Positions 1-9,501 of a DNA stretch of 64,000 nt are shown here, piece by piece. Within the stretch, counting starts at the first letter, position 1, and every line of letters starts with the position of its first letter. A model generated the notes under the pieces. That model searched no databases and was not told the DNA's origin. It saw only the letters and a program-made list of their open reading frames with translations. Source of the stretch: Streptomyces sp. CGMCC 4.7035 (GTDB lineage: Bacteria; Actinomycetota; Actinomycetes; Streptomycetales; Streptomycetaceae); assembly GCF_031583065.1 (NCBI RefSeq), contig NZ_CP134053.1, positions 7,729,001-7,793,000 on the forward strand, given 5' to 3'. Position numbers and translations under genes: made by a program.

Positions 1-648
1 CGCGCCATCGTGCGTGAGCCGCAGGTGTTCCTCATGGACGAGCCGCTGTCCAACCTCGACGCCAAGCTCCGCGTGTCGACCCGTACGCAGATCGCGAGCC
101 TCCAGCGCCGCCTCGGCATCACGACCGTGTACGTCACCCACGACCAGGTCGAGGCGCTGACCATGGGCGACCGGGTCGCGGTCCTCAAGGACGGTCTGCT
201 CCAGCAGGTCGACACCCCGCGCAACATGTACGACAAGCCCGCCAACCTCTTCGTGGCCGGCTTCATCGGCTCCCCGGCGATGAACCTCATCGAGGTCCCG
301 ATCGCCGACGGCGGCGTGAAGTTCGGCAACAGCGTCGTCCCGGTCCAGCGCGACGCGCTCTCCGGCACCACCGACAAGACGGTCACCGTCGGTGTCCGCC
401 CCGAGCACTTCGACGTGGCCGGCGCCGACTCCGACCAGGGCGTCGCGGTCACCGTGAACGTGGTCGAGGAGCTGGGCTCCGACGCGTTCGTCTACGGGAC
501 CGCCAAGGTCGGTTCCGAGTCCAAGGACCTCGTCGTGCGCGTCGGCGGCCGTGACGTCCCGGAGAAGGGCAGCACGCTGCACGTCGTCCCGCGCTCCGGT
601 GAGACCCACGTGTTCTCGACGTCGACGGGCGAGCGCCTCTCCGACTGA
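1..648 (+). CDS. msiK: ABC transporter ATP-binding protein MsiK, C-terminal part
   Basis: The frame is open from the first base, so the 5' part (Walker A, signature) lies outside the window. Visible: Walker B FLMDEP (residues 10-15 of the fragment), the D-loop SNLDAK, the H-loop His in VTHDQ (residue 47), and the MalK-like regulatory domain entered by VAGFIGSPAMNLIE. Known role: this UgpC/MalK-type ATPase is shared by several carbohydrate importers in Streptomyces (MsiK energises cellobiose, maltose and chitobiose uptake) at the cytoplasmic face of the membrane. It stands alone, with no permease genes beside it, and is followed by a strong hairpin, as expected for a shared ATPase. The specific name rests on sequence resemblance and on the following genes; another sugar-import ATPase is possible. 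Confidence 0.88.
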   Translation, partial: RAIVREPQVFLMDEPLSNLDAKLRVSTRTQIASLQRRLGITTVYVTHDQVEALTMGDRVAVLKDGLLQQVDTPRNMYDKPANLFVAGFIGSPAMNLIEVPIADGGVKFGNSVVPVQRDALSGTTDKTVTVGVRPEHFDVAGADSDQGVAVTVNVVEELGSDAFVYGTAKVGSESKDLVVRVGGRDVPEKGSTLHVVPRSGETHVFSTSTGERLSD

Positions 649-680
649 GACGAGCGCCTCTCCCACGGGACAGGTTGACG

Positions 681-714
681 AAGAGGGCCCCGCGGTCTGC
701 CGCGGGGCCCTCTT
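681..714 (+). terminator. Rho-independent type terminator after msiK
   Basis: Perfect 15-bp stem (681-695 with 700-714) around a TCTG loop, starting 33 bases after the msiK stop. The arms read AAGAGGGCCCCGCGG and its complement. The 3' arm ends in CTCTT followed by CGTT, a weak U-tract typical of Streptomyces terminators. Confidence 0.85.
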
Positions 715-854
715 CGTTATCGAGAAACACCCCGGCAAACAGGGGTATTTCGATCGGTGTACGTCAACCCCTTACCCCGAAATCACCGCTTCCTCATCCC
801 CCGAACCGGTGACTAAATGTCGCCAAATCACTACCCCGCGCTACCCTCACTCGC

Positions 855-1301
855 GTGAAGCACTCCACTACTCCACGAACACAGCGCGGCCGCGGCCCCG
901 CCCGCCGGATCGGCCGCACCCTCGCCCTCGTTCTGCCCGTCGTCCTGGTGCTGTCCGGGACCCTCGCGGTCGCCAGCGTCAACTGGTCGGGGAGCTCTTC
1001 GAGCTCGATGCTTGCCGCCTCCTCCGAAGACGTCTCCACCCGCGCCGCCTCCCGCGCCCCGCAGGACGTGCTGCGTGACAAGCTCCTGCTGGAGCTCCAG
1101 GAGAAGAACCCGGGCGTCGCGCTCACCCACCTCCAGCAGGCCGTCAACGGCCGCCCGTCGCTGGCGAAGCACTGCGCGTCCATCGCCCGAGCGCTGGGCC
1201 GCGCCGCGGTCCGGGTGTACGGCCCCTCGCGCGCCCAGTCCTACGCCCGCCCGGTCTGCGACACGTCCTTCGCCTCGGGCGTGGCGACACGGCACGGCTG
1301 A
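855..1301 (+). CDS. Small exported protein of unknown function
   Basis: 148 residues from a GTG start. A basic N-terminus (several Arg between residues 8 and 21) precedes one hydrophobic segment (about 22-42), then a Ser-rich stretch and a globular part of about 90 residues with two Cys (in KHCAS and PVCDT) that could form a disulfide. This looks like an uncleaved signal anchor or signal peptide, so the protein is probably exported. I do not recognise a family. It sits alone between msiK and the nucleotidyltransferase gene; no operon partner overlaps it. The reading frame has normal high-GC third positions, supporting that it is real. Confidence 0.7.
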   Translation: MKHSTTPRTQRGRGPARRIGRTLALVLPVVLVLSGTLAVASVNWSGSSSSSMLAASSEDVSTRAASRAPQDVLRDKLLLELQEKNPGVALTHLQQAVNGRPSLAKHCASIARALGRAAVRVYGPSRAQSYARPVCDTSFASGVATRHG

Positions 1302-1425
1302 GGCGGCCTCGGCCCCGGGCCCCCGAGCGGCCCGGGAGGCGGCCGACACCGCGGGCCCACCGGGTGAAAGCCGGTGGACGCCTGCCGCCCGAAGTCACGC
1401 ACGGGGCGCGACGTACAGTTCGGTC

Positions 1426-2157
1426 ATGACCGATCCGAACGCCGCCTCGCGCCCCGTTCAAGCCGTCATCCTGGCCGGCGGCCAGGGCTCACGGCTGCGC
1501 CCGTACACCGACGACCGGCCCAAGCCGATGGTGGAGATCCCGGGCACCGGGACCCCGATCATCGGCCACCAGCTCACTTGGCTCGCCGAAGAGGGTGTCA
1601 CGGACGTCGTGGTCTCCTGCGGCCATCTCGCCGACGTTCTGCAGGGGTGGCTGGACTCGGCCGACCTGCCCGTCCGCGTCACCACGGTCATCGAGACGGA
1701 GCCGCTCGGACGCGGCGGCGGCCTGCGGTACGCCGCCGAGCACCTCCCCCACCCCGACAAGCCGTGGTACGCGACGAACGGCGACATCTGGACGCGCTTC
1801 TCGCTGCGCGACATGGCGGACTTCCACACCGAGCGCGACGCGGTCGCCACGCTCGCCCTGGCCCGCCCACGCATTCCCTGGGGCGCCGTGAAGACGGACG
1901 GCTTCGGCCACATCACGGACTTCATCGAGGCCCCGCCGACGACGTACGAGATCAACGCGGGCGTCTACGTCTTCTCCCCCGAGTTCGCCAAGATGCTCCC
2001 CGAGCGCGGCGACCACGAGCGCACCACGTTCCCCCGCCTGGCCCGGGAACGCCGCCTCGCCGGTTTCCCGCTTCCGCAGGGCGCGTACTGGCGGGCCATC
2101 GACACGGCGAAGGACCTCACGGAGGCGGCGAAGGAGCTGGCGGCGCTCGGGCGTTGA
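1426..2157 (+). CDS. NDP-sugar nucleotidyltransferase (NTP_transferase family)
   Basis: 243 residues from ATG at 1426; the frame stays open upstream but only this start yields the canonical N-terminus. The nucleotide-binding signature LAGGQGSRLRP is at residues 16-26, with KPM just after (residues 33-35), the TEPLGRGGG stretch at 91-99 and the metal-binding GD at 119-120. The family transfers NMP to a sugar-1-phosphate to give an activated sugar for glycan or cell-envelope synthesis in the cytosol. At 243 residues it is a single-domain member (RmlA- or MPG1-like) without the left-handed beta-helix of acyl/mannose-type enzymes. Substrate cannot be told from sequence, and no glycosyltransferase is adjacent. 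Confidence 0.85.
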   Translation: MTDPNAASRPVQAVILAGGQGSRLRPYTDDRPKPMVEIPGTGTPIIGHQLTWLAEEGVTDVVVSCGHLADVLQGWLDSADLPVRVTTVIETEPLGRGGGLRYAAEHLPHPDKPWYATNGDIWTRFSLRDMADFHTERDAVATLALARPRIPWGAVKTDGFGHITDFIEAPPTTYEINAGVYVFSPEFAKMLPERGDHERTTFPRLARERRLAGFPLPQGAYWRAIDTAKDLTEAAKELAALGR

Positions 2158-2190
2158 CGCCCACCGCCCACCGCCTTCTTTCCGCTCCGC

Positions 2191-2237
2191 ACACGGGTGG
2201 GGCCCCGCGCACCGAGTGCGCGGGGCCCCACCCGTGT
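2191..2237. terminator. Bidirectional terminator between convergent genes
   Basis: Perfect 21-bp inverted repeat (2191-2211 with 2217-2237) with a 5-base loop. It lies between the convergent nucleotidyltransferase and DoxX genes and so can stop transcription from both sides. Confidence 0.85.
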
Positions 2238-2248
2238 GACGGTCCGGG

Positions 2249-3976
2249 CTATCCCAGCAGCCCGCCCACCAGATGGTCCGAGCCTCCGGAGCTGCCGCCG
2301 CCTCCGCCGCTGCTCGCCCCGCCCGTCGGGCCTCCCGTGCCGCTGCCGCCCGAGGACGACGGGCCCGCGCTGGTGCTCGGGGCCTGCCCCGCCGGCGCCG
2401 AGTGCCGTGACGGGGCCTGGCCCACCGTGCCCTGGGTCTGGCTCGGCCGGCCGCCCGTGGCCGCGCCGGTCGCGCCCGGCGTCGTGGCCGCGCTGGACGG
2501 CGACGACGTCGTGCCCTGTGTCGGCGACTGCGAGGCCGAGGGGCTCGCCTTGTGCTGCCGCGCCTCCGGACTCTTGGGCAGCGGCGAACCCGGCAGTTCG
2601 TTGCGCGGCGCCTCGCCGGGTCCCGGTACGACCACGCGGTCCGCGTCCCGCACCGCCCCGCCGAGCAGCGACCCGATCAGCAGCGTCAGCCCGGTCACGA
2701 GCGCCGTCATCAAAGCGCCCCGGCGCAGCACGTACAGCCGCAGCTCCCAGATGTCCGACCGCGGCCCCAGCCTGCGCCAGGCGCTGCCCGCGAGACGGCC
2801 GTCCACGGAGTACACCGGCGCCCCGGCGATGACCAGCGGCGACCAGGCGGCGAGATAGATGATGTCGGGCGTGTCGTACGCGGGAGAGGTCTTCCAGCTC
2901 ACGGTGACGATCAGCGCGGCCGACAGCAGCGCACCGAGCGTGGCGGCGACCCGCTGCCACAGGCCGAGGACCGTGAGCACGCCCACGATGACCTGGAGGA
3001 AGGCGATGACCAGTCCGGTGCCGACGGGGTGCTGGAGCCCGAACTGCCGCAGCGGCTCGGCGGCTTCCCAGGGGTGCAGCGTGTTGAGCCACTTCACCAT
3101 GGAGCCCCGCTCGCCGCCGTCGAAGTAGACGGGGTCGCAGAGCTTGCCCATGCCGGCGTAGACGGAGATGGAGCCGAGGAAGATGCGCAGGGGCAGCAGT
3201 ACCACGCCGAGGTTCATACGACGGCCGGGATAGTAGGCGTGCCGTACGCCCCCCGCGGTCGGTGTCAGGGTGCCGGCGTGCCGCTCGACCGGGTGCTCCC
3301 GCTCGCCGGCCGCGTCGTCGTCCCCGAACTCCCCGTGCCCATAGGCGAGTTCGTCGTACGCGGGCTCGTCGTAGGCCGGTGCGCCGTAGGCGGACTGCTC
3401 GTAGATGGGCTCGTCGTACGCGCTGCCCGCGCTCCGCATGTGCGGCAGCAGCGGGGGCTCGCCGTAGCCGTGGCCGCGCGGGCCGCCGATGACCGGCGTC
3501 TCGATGGTCGAGGTCAGGCCGTCGTCATAGCCCCCGGTCCCCGGCAGACCGTCGACGCCGACGCGCGGGATGACCTGGGTCGCGCCCGCGTCGACGGCCG
3601 GTTCCTCGCCGTAGCCCACGCTAGTGCTCCGCACGGCCTGCAACAGCCGGTGGGCGCCGGAGTCGTCGGGCGCGGACCGTCCGCTCCAGACGACGGGCCG
3701 GCGACGGCCACCGGCGGCGCCGGGCGCGCCCGCTCTGCCCGCCGCACCGGCGACGGGCATACGGACGCCGTCGTGGGTGGCGCTCGACTGCCGTGCGACC
3801 CGCGGGGACTGGGCGCGCCGCGCCGACGCGCCCAACTGCACGCGGAAACTCGCATGATTGACGATGACCTGCGCCGGATCGCTCGGCACCTTCACCATGC
3901 TCAACGCGGGAGTCTCGTCGAATCCCGACGAGCGGTCCCCCGTGGGTGTGCGGCGTGTTCTGGTCTCCACACTCAT
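2249..3976 (-). CDS. DoxX-family membrane protein with long disordered tails
   Basis: 575 residues from ATG at 3976. Residues about 1-250 are hydrophilic and low in complexity, with a Tyr/Asp/Glu/Pro-rich stretch of repeated AYDEPAYDE-like units (about 185-215). The central part (about 255-450) has four or more hydrophobic segments and matches DoxX (LPLRIFLGSISVYAGMGKL near its start, then VVIAFLQ/TVLGLWQRVAA-like helices). After a further membrane segment (ALVTGLTLLIGSLLGG) comes an extracytoplasmic-looking tail rich in Ser, Pro, Gly and Thr (about 470-575). DoxX proteins are thiol or quinone-linked membrane proteins; the mycobacterial member pairs with SodA and SseA, but the SseA gene here is 50 kb away. 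Function unknown. The long tails are unusual for a family whose core is about 140 residues. Confidence 0.8.
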   Translation of the reverse strand: MSVETRTRRTPTGDRSSGFDETPALSMVKVPSDPAQVIVNHASFRVQLGASARRAQSPRVARQSSATHDGVRMPVAGAAGRAGAPGAAGGRRRPVVWSGRSAPDDSGAHRLLQAVRSTSVGYGEEPAVDAGATQVIPRVGVDGLPGTGGYDDGLTSTIETPVIGGPRGHGYGEPPLLPHMRSAGSAYDEPIYEQSAYGAPAYDEPAYDELAYGHGEFGDDDAAGEREHPVERHAGTLTPTAGGVRHAYYPGRRMNLGVVLLPLRIFLGSISVYAGMGKLCDPVYFDGGERGSMVKWLNTLHPWEAAEPLRQFGLQHPVGTGLVIAFLQVIVGVLTVLGLWQRVAATLGALLSAALIVTVSWKTSPAYDTPDIIYLAAWSPLVIAGAPVYSVDGRLAGSAWRRLGPRSDIWELRLYVLRRGALMTALVTGLTLLIGSLLGGAVRDADRVVVPGPGEAPRNELPGSPLPKSPEARQHKASPSASQSPTQGTTSSPSSAATTPGATGAATGGRPSQTQGTVGQAPSRHSAPAGQAPSTSAGPSSSGGSGTGGPTGGASSGGGGGSSGGSDHLVGGLLG

Positions 3977-4073
3977 CTAACCGAGTGACGTGTGGTTAGG
4001 ACACTGCTTTGACCGCGCGGATCTGTCTGGACCCCGTCAAACTTGTCCGGAACGACCGGATTGCCCCGTATGG

Positions 4074-4105
4074 GCGAGGGCATGAACGCCTGTTCATGCC
4101 CTCGC
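4074..4105 (-). terminator. Terminator after rlmB
   Basis: 14-bp perfect stem (4074-4087 with 4092-4105), loop GCCT, just downstream of the leftward rlmB stop at 4117. Confidence 0.8.
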
Positions 4106-4116
4106 AGCCGTCGCCG

Positions 4117-5058
4117 TCATGCGCGCCGGCGGGCCGCCTCATACAGGACGATCCCCGCCGCCACACCGGCGTTGAGCGACTCCGCGCCACCCGGCATCGG
4201 AATCCGCACCCGGAAGTCGCAGGTCTCGCCGACCAGCCGGGACAGACCCTTGCCCTCGCTGCCGACGACGATGACGACCGGGCCGTCCAGGGCCTCCAGT
4301 TCGCCGAGTTCGGCCTCGCCGTCGGCGGCGAGGCCGACGACCACGATTCCGGCCTTCTTGTACGCCTCCAGGGCACGCGTCAGGTTGGTGGCGCGCGCCA
4401 CGGGCGTACGGGCGGCCGTACCGGCGGACGTCTTCCACGCACCGGCGGTCATACCGGCCGCGCGCCGCTCGGGCACGACGACGCCGTGACCGCCGAAGGC
4501 GGAGACGGAGCGGACGACGGCACCGAGGTTGCGCGGGTCGGTCACGCCGTCGAGCGCGACGATCAGCGGGTCCTCGCCGTCGTCGTAGGCGGCGTTCGCC
4601 AGGTCCTCGGGGTGGGCGTACTCGTAGGGCGGGACCTGGAGGACCAGTCCCTGGTGGTTGAGCCCGTTGGTCATGCGGTCGAGCTCGGGGCGCGGGGCCT
4701 CCATGAGGTTGATGCCGCCGCGCTCGGCGGCGAGCTGGAGGGCCTCGCGGACGCGCTCGTCGTTGTCGATGAACTGCTGGACGTAGAGGGTGCTCGCGGG
4801 CACGCCCTCGCGCAGCGCCTCGACGACCGGGTTGCGGCCGACGACCAGCTCGGAGGACGACTTGCCGCCACGGCCGCGCGGCGCGGGACGGCGTACGGCC
4901 TGCTTCGCCTTGGCGTTGGCGATGCGGTTCTTCTTGTGCCCCTTGCGCATCTCGGCGGGCGGAGTCGGGCCCTTGCCCTCCAGGCCCCGGCGTCGCTGTC
5001 CGCCACTGCCGACCTGCGCGCCCTTCTTGCCGGACATGCGGCGGTTGTTCGCGGCCAT
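4117..5058 (-). CDS. rlmB: 23S rRNA (guanosine-2'-O-)-methyltransferase RlmB (SpoU/TrmH family)
   Basis: 313 residues. A basic low-complexity N-terminal extension (1-68) is followed by a substrate-binding domain (about 70-145, [12 protein letters not shown]) and the SPOUT knot domain. Its three motifs are visible: DPRNLGA (174-180), GSEGKG (266-271) and AESLNAGVA (292-300). The family uses S-adenosylmethionine to 2'-O-methylate an rRNA guanosine (G2251 in E. coli). The basic extension of about 65 residues is usual in actinobacterial members and probably binds RNA. It lies directly downstream of cysS, a common actinobacterial pairing, separated by a terminator, so it may have its own promoter in 5059-5101. 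Some actinobacterial relatives methylate thiostrepton-site adenosine; the name RlmB is by family. Confidence 0.88.
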   Translation of the reverse strand: MAANNRRMSGKKGAQVGSGGQRRRGLEGKGPTPPAEMRKGHKKNRIANAKAKQAVRRPAPRGRGGKSSSELVVGRNPVVEALREGVPASTLYVQQFIDNDERVREALQLAAERGGINLMEAPRPELDRMTNGLNHQGLVLQVPPYEYAHPEDLANAAYDDGEDPLIVALDGVTDPRNLGAVVRSVSAFGGHGVVVPERRAAGMTAGAWKTSAGTAARTPVARATNLTRALEAYKKAGIVVVGLAADGEAELGELEALDGPVVIVVGSEGKGLSRLVGETCDFRVRIPMPGGAESLNAGVAAGIVLYEAARRRA

Positions 5059-5101
5059 GACCTACCTGTCTGTTGAAGCTTTCGTACGTACGTCTATGCA
5101 G

Positions 5102-5129
5102 TGTGCCGCCCGGAGGGCCGGGCGGCACA
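5102..5129 (-). terminator. Terminator after cysS
   Basis: 12-bp perfect stem (5102-5113 with 5118-5129), loop AGGG, immediately after the leftward cysS stop at 5156. Confidence 0.75.
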
Positions 5130-5155
5130 ATCGATCTTCGCCGGTCGCGGCGGGC

Positions 5156-6553
5156 TCAGCGCGGGCCGAGCGTCCAGCGCGGGCCCTGCGGGCTGTCCTC
5201 GATGACCAGCCCGGACTGGTTGAGCTGGTCGCGGATGGCGTCCGCGGTGGCCCAGTCCTTGCGGGCACGAGCCGCCTCGCGCTGCTGGAGCACAAGGCTG
5301 ACGAGGCTGTCGACGACACCGTGCAGGTCCTCGCCGCGGTCGCTCTCGCCGCCCCACTGCGCGTCGAGCGGGTCGAGGCCGAGGACGCCGAGCATGGCCC
5401 GCACCTCGGCGAGCCGGGCCACGGCGGCCTCCTTGTCGTCGGCGGCCAGCGCGCTGTTGCCCTGCCGGACGGTGGTGTGCACGATGGCGAGCGCCTGCGG
5501 CACGCCCAGGTCGTCGTCCATGGCCTCGGCGAAGGCGGGCGGGACCTCGGCGGACGGCTCGACGACGCCCGCCTTCTCCACCACGCGCTGCACGAAGCCC
5601 TCGATGCGGGCGAACGCGGACTCGGCCTCGCGCAGGGCGTCCTCGCTGTATTCGATGGTCGAGCGGTAGTGCGGAGTGCCGAGGTAGTAGCGCAGCACGA
5701 TCGGGCGCCACTGCTTGACCATCTCGGAGACGAGGACGCTGTTGCCGAGCGACTTGGACATCTTCTCGCCGCTCATGGTGACCCAGGCGTTGTGCACCCA
5801 GTACTGGGCGAAGTCGTCGCCGAACGCCTTGGCCTGGGCGATCTCGTTCTCGTGGTGCGGGAAGATCAGGTCGAGGCCGCCGCCGTGGATGTCGAAGGCG
5901 GAGCCGAGGTACTTGTGCGCCATCGCCGAGCACTCCAGGTGCCAGCCCGGACGGCCCCGGCCCCACGGGGTCTCCCAGTCGGGCTCGCCCGGCTTGGCCG
6001 CCTTCCACATGGCGAAGTCGCGCGGGTCCCGCTTGCCGGTGATGCCCTCCTCGGCGGGCTGCCGCATCTCCTCCAGGTCCTGCTTGGACAGCTCCAGGTA
6101 GGAGGGCCAGGAGCGGACGTCGAAGTAGACGCTGCCGTCCGCCTCGTAGGCGTGCCCGCGCTCGATGAGGGCGCGCATCATCTCGACCATCTCGGTGACA
6201 TGGCCGGTGGCACGCGGCTCGTACGTGGGCGGCAGGCAGCCGAGCACGGTGTAGCCGTCGTTGAAGGCGCGCTCGTTCTCGTACCCGATCGCCCACCAGG
6301 GGCGGCCCTGGTCGGCCGCCTTCCAGATGATCTTGTCGTCGATGTCCGTCACGTTGCGGACGAACGTGACGTCGTAGCCGCGGTACTCGAACCACCGGCG
6401 CATGATGTCGAAGTTGAGCCCCGAGCGGATGTGCCCGATGTGGGGCGCCGCCTGCACGGTGGCGCCACACAGGTAGATCGAGACACAACCCGGCTTGAGC
6501 GGGGTGAAATCACGGATCTGCCGGGCGCTGGTGTCGTACAGGCGAATAGTCAC
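5156..6553 (-). CDS. cysS: Cysteinyl-tRNA synthetase
   Basis: 465 residues from GTG at 6553 (the protein then begins [12 protein letters not shown]); the frame is open 47 codons further upstream, but family alignment favours this start. Class I features are present: HIGH at 38-41, KMSKS at 264-268, and zinc ligands Cys29, Cys208 and the His pair at 233-234. It charges tRNA-Cys in the cytosol. It sits between rlmB and ispF in the same orientation; the 145-base gap to ispF suggests a separate or internal promoter. Not to be confused with MshC, the mycothiol ligase paralogue, which lacks the C-terminal anticodon-binding region seen here. Confidence 0.95.
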   Translation of the reverse strand: MTIRLYDTSARQIRDFTPLKPGCVSIYLCGATVQAAPHIGHIRSGLNFDIMRRWFEYRGYDVTFVRNVTDIDDKIIWKAADQGRPWWAIGYENERAFNDGYTVLGCLPPTYEPRATGHVTEMVEMMRALIERGHAYEADGSVYFDVRSWPSYLELSKQDLEEMRQPAEEGITGKRDPRDFAMWKAAKPGEPDWETPWGRGRPGWHLECSAMAHKYLGSAFDIHGGGLDLIFPHHENEIAQAKAFGDDFAQYWVHNAWVTMSGEKMSKSLGNSVLVSEMVKQWRPIVLRYYLGTPHYRSTIEYSEDALREAESAFARIEGFVQRVVEKAGVVEPSAEVPPAFAEAMDDDLGVPQALAIVHTTVRQGNSALAADDKEAAVARLAEVRAMLGVLGLDPLDAQWGGESDRGEDLHGVVDSLVSLVLQQREAARARKDWATADAIRDQLNQSGLVIEDSPQGPRWTLGPR

Positions 6554-6698
6554 GAGTCCAGGGTAGTGGGCGGAGGGTAGTGCCTCGCGACCCCTTGCGG
6601 CCAAGGGCCACGTATTCGTGACATCCCGAGGACCGTCTCCCAGCGGGCTTCGCCCGGCCTGGATCACCGGTGACTCTCCAGGGCACCCCCGCACGCGC

Positions 6699-7220
6699 TC
6701 AGCTCACCCGCACCACGAGCGCCGTGGCGATCGCCATCAGCCCCTCGTCACGGCCCGGGAAGCCGAGGCCGTCCGTCGTCGCGCCGGAGACGGAGACCGG
6801 GGCGCCCGCCGCCTCCGAGAGAATCTTCTGTGCCTCGTCCCGGCGCTTGCCGATCTTCGGGCGGGGGCCGACCACCTGGACCGCGATGTTGCCGATCGTG
6901 AAACCCGCCTCGCGGACGATCCGGGCGGCCTCCGTCAGCAGCGTGACCCCGGACGCGCCGGACCATTCGGGCCGTCCGGTGCCGAAGTGCTGCCCCAGGT
7001 CACCGAGACCGGCCGCCGAGAACAGCGCGTTGCACGCGGCGTGCGCGACCACGTCCGCGTCCGAGTGGCCGGCCAGGCCCGGCCCCTCCCCCTCCCACTT
7101 CAGGCCCGCGCACCACAGCTCCCGCCCCTCCTCGAAGGCGTGGATGTCGGTGCCGATGCCCACCTGCGGCAGCAGAACGCCACCCGGCGGGAACCGGACC
7201 TCGGCTCCGTCAGAAGCCAT
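6699..7220 (-). CDS. ispF: 2-C-methyl-D-erythritol 2,4-cyclodiphosphate synthase
   Basis: 173 residues. Metal ligands are visible in GIGTDIHAF (Asp25, His27) and [11 protein letters not shown] (His52). The conserved [15 protein letters not shown] near the C-terminus fits the family. It cyclises CDP-methylerythritol 2-phosphate to ME-cPP, the fifth step of the non-mevalonate isoprenoid pathway; the enzyme works as a trimer in the cytosol. Its start overlaps the end of ispD by 11 bases (7210-7220), so the two are translationally coupled. Confidence 0.95.
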   Translation of the reverse strand: MASDGAEVRFPPGGVLLPQVGIGTDIHAFEEGRELWCAGLKWEGEGPGLAGHSDADVVAHAACNALFSAAGLGDLGQHFGTGRPEWSGASGVTLLTEAARIVREAGFTIGNIAVQVVGPRPKIGKRRDEAQKILSEAAGAPVSVSGATTDGLGFPGRDEGLMAIATALVVRVS

Positions 7221-7962
7221 CGTTCAGCCTCCTGCGCGCCAGGACCGCCTCCGCCAGGACCAGGTCCAGGGGGCGCGTGACCTTGAAGGCCTCCTCGTGG
7301 CCGGGAACCACCACGACCCGCTCCCCCAGCTGCTCCACCATGCTCGCGTCGTCCGTGACGTCGTCCGCCACCGTCTCGTGGGCCCGCATCAGCGTCGCGC
7401 GGTCGAAGCCCTGCGGTGTCTGCACCGCGCGCAGCCGGGCGCGCTCGGGCGTGGCGACCACCGGCTCCGGCTCGCCGGGCGTGCCCGCAGGCGCGACCTC
7501 CTTCACCGTGTCCGCGAGCGGCAGCGCCGGTACGACGGCCGGCGCGCCCTCCCGTACCGCCTCGATGACCGCGTCCACCGTGTCCACCGGAACGAGCGGA
7601 CGGGCCGCGTCATGGACGAGGACGATCTCGTAGTCCGGCGGCAGCGCGTCGAGGCCGAGCTTCACCGACTCCTGCCGTGTGTCACCACCGGGGACGACCA
7701 GGAAGTCGGTCCGCTCCGGCAGCGCGTGCGCGTCGAGCAGCGACTTGACCTCGGCCACCCCGTCGGGCGGGGCCACGACGATCACGAGCGAGACGGCGCG
7801 GGACGCCGCCATCGCGCGCACCGCGTGGATGAGCATGGGCGTGCCGTTCAGCGCGCGTAGCGCTTTGGGGGCGCCCGGACCAAGGCGTACGCCCCGGCCG
7901 GCGGCCGGAATCACTGCAGCAGTACGGGCCCCCGCAGGCGAAGGGCGCGAATCGTCAGACAT
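7210..7962 (-). CDS. ispD: 2-C-methyl-D-erythritol 4-phosphate cytidylyltransferase
   Basis: 250 residues. The nucleotide-binding signature [14 protein letters not shown] is at 15-28, with the conserved KAL shortly after, and VHDAARPLV at 116-124. It transfers CMP from CTP to methylerythritol 4-phosphate, the third step of the MEP pathway. The coupling to ispF (11-base overlap) and position directly downstream of carD is the standard actinobacterial arrangement. A 378-base gap separates it from carD, so it may have its own promoter there. Confidence 0.95.
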   Translation of the reverse strand: MSDDSRPSPAGARTAAVIPAAGRGVRLGPGAPKALRALNGTPMLIHAVRAMAASRAVSLVIVVAPPDGVAEVKSLLDAHALPERTDFLVVPGGDTRQESVKLGLDALPPDYEIVLVHDAARPLVPVDTVDAVIEAVREGAPAVVPALPLADTVKEVAPAGTPGEPEPVVATPERARLRAVQTPQGFDRATLMRAHETVADDVTDDASMVEQLGERVVVVPGHEEAFKVTRPLDLVLAEAVLARRRLNDGF

Positions 7963-8340
7963 CGGTTCCTGTCAGGTTTGTGTGCTCGGCCGGGATGGGT
8001 ATGGCCACAGCGTGCCGGGCGCGACGCCTTGACCGGACCCTTCCGTGACTTCTGGTCGAGCCAGCTGCCCGGGCCCGGCACGCCAAGTATCGGGCCAGAA
8101 GGATTCAACACGGCCCCGCCGGCCTACGCCGGGCACGGCTCCATGGTTCGGCAAGGCTTCACCGTTCGGCAAGGCTTCACCGTTCGCAAGGCTCCACGTT
8201 CCCGCGTCCGGGTGCGGACATGCCGCAGCGCCCGGCGACAGCTACTGCGTCATCGGGCACCACGGCATGTACATGTGTGCTGCACGCCGCTCCGTCCGCC
8301 CCGCTCCTGATGTCGGGGAGCGAGCGGCACGGAATGGGCG
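7963..8340. other. ispD-carD spacer with a short direct repeat
   Basis: No gene supported. It contains two perfect 18-bp copies (8146-8163, 8164-8181) of a unit beginning GTTCGGCAAGGC and a third degenerate copy (8182-8197). The spacer probably carries the ispD promoter; I could not pick a convincing -35/-10 pair. Confidence 0.6.
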
Positions 8341-8823
8341 TCAGGACGCGAGAACCTCGTCGAGCAGGGCCTCGGCCTTGTCCTCGTTCGTGTTCTCCGC
8401 GAGGGCGAGCTCGCTCACCAGGATCTGCCGGGCCTTGGCGAGCATCCGCTTCTCACCCGCGGACAGTCCGCGCTCCCGCTCACGACGCCACAGGTCACGG
8501 ACGACTTCCGCGACCTTGATGACATCGCCGGAGGCGAGCTTCTCGAGATTTGCCTTGTAGCGACGCGACCAGTTCGTGGGCTCCTCGGCGTACGGCGCGC
8601 GCAGCACCTCGAAGACCCGGTCCAGCCCGTCCTGACCGACCACATCACGCACGCCGACGAACTCCGCATTGTCCGCTGGCACACGCACCGTCAGGTCGCC
8701 CTGGGCGACCTTCAGCACCAAGTAGGTCTTGTCCACGCCTTTGATCTGGCGAGTTTCGATGGCCTCGATCAGCGCGGCCCCGTGATGGGGATAGACCACG
8801 GTGTCGCCAACCTTGAACGTCAT
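8341..8823 (-). CDS. carD: CarD-family transcription activator binding RNA polymerase
   Basis: 160 residues, the usual family length. The N-terminal RNAP-interaction (Tudor-like) domain starts [13 protein letters not shown]; the C-terminal helical DNA-binding part contains the conserved Trp85 ([11 protein letters not shown]), at the same position as the Trp that wedges into the upstream edge of the transcription bubble in mycobacterial CarD. Known role: binds the beta subunit and stabilises open complexes, notably at rRNA promoters. It lies upstream of ispD-ispF in the same direction, as in mycobacteria. Confidence 0.95.
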   Translation of the reverse strand: MTFKVGDTVVYPHHGAALIEAIETRQIKGVDKTYLVLKVAQGDLTVRVPADNAEFVGVRDVVGQDGLDRVFEVLRAPYAEEPTNWSRRYKANLEKLASGDVIKVAEVVRDLWRRERERGLSAGEKRMLAKARQILVSELALAENTNEDKAEALLDEVLAS

Positions 8824-9501
8824 GTGACAGGTACCCCTTCCGTGGCTATCCAGGGTAACACGGAAACCGCGTGTTCTGAATGGCGTTTTCGCAGGTCAGG
8901 GCATATCTCGGGGCTTGACAACCGCAACAGGAACGTGCTTCGAGCCGCGAACGGAAGAGGGTATTCGCAGGTCGGAGCGGCTCTGCGGGCGGGGTGAAAC
9001 CCACACGTTACACACATCGGAAGCCTCGAACCAGGGGTCGATCGTCCACTTTTGTCCCGCTCCAAGCACTCGACTTCCGCTACTCCGTTCGGTACCCGGA
9101 GTCGGGTACGCGACGAATCCGGAATTGATCAAGGAGACCGATGATCCCCGGTTGTTGTCCCCGTGATCAATTTCGCTCCGTCCCGCATTCCTTACGGGAA
9201 ATCCCGCGCCGGGAGTGGGGACGCTTATGTGAATGGCAGACCAACTCAAGGTCAAAGCGGCTGATGGGACGCAGGGCGAAGTGTGCGCCCGGGGCAGCCG
9301 CGCGGGGGGCGGTACGGGCCCTGGACCGGCGGGCAATGCAGGCCCTGGACCGGCGGGCGGGGCGGGCTACGGACGGGTAGGGGCGGGTCGGGTGCGGCGG
9401 CCGGGGAACGGCTCGGTAACCTAAGGCCGCTGACAGACACTTAGGGCGGCTTTATCAGGGGGTCGCCCTGCTCCGCCCACGTACAAGGAGTTGCCGCCGC
9501 C
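8824..9501. other. Intergenic region between divergent carD and lipoprotein gene
   Basis: 678 bases without a convincing gene. It must hold the promoters of leftward carD and of the rightward lipoprotein gene. Two short open frames (8915-9166 and 9233-9424 on +) have no family features and a Gly/Pro composition caused by a repeat (an 18-base unit at 9318-9335 and 9341-9358). A Shine-Dalgarno AAGGAG lies at about 9484-9489 ahead of the GTG at 9502. Confidence 0.55.

Noticed and set aside
2552..3988. 478-codon open frame antisense to DoxX gene
   Set aside because: Shadow of the strongly biased codon use of the DoxX gene; no recognisable domain.
8915..9424. Two short rightward frames upstream of the lipoprotein gene
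   Set aside because: No ribosome site of quality, no family features, repeat-driven composition.
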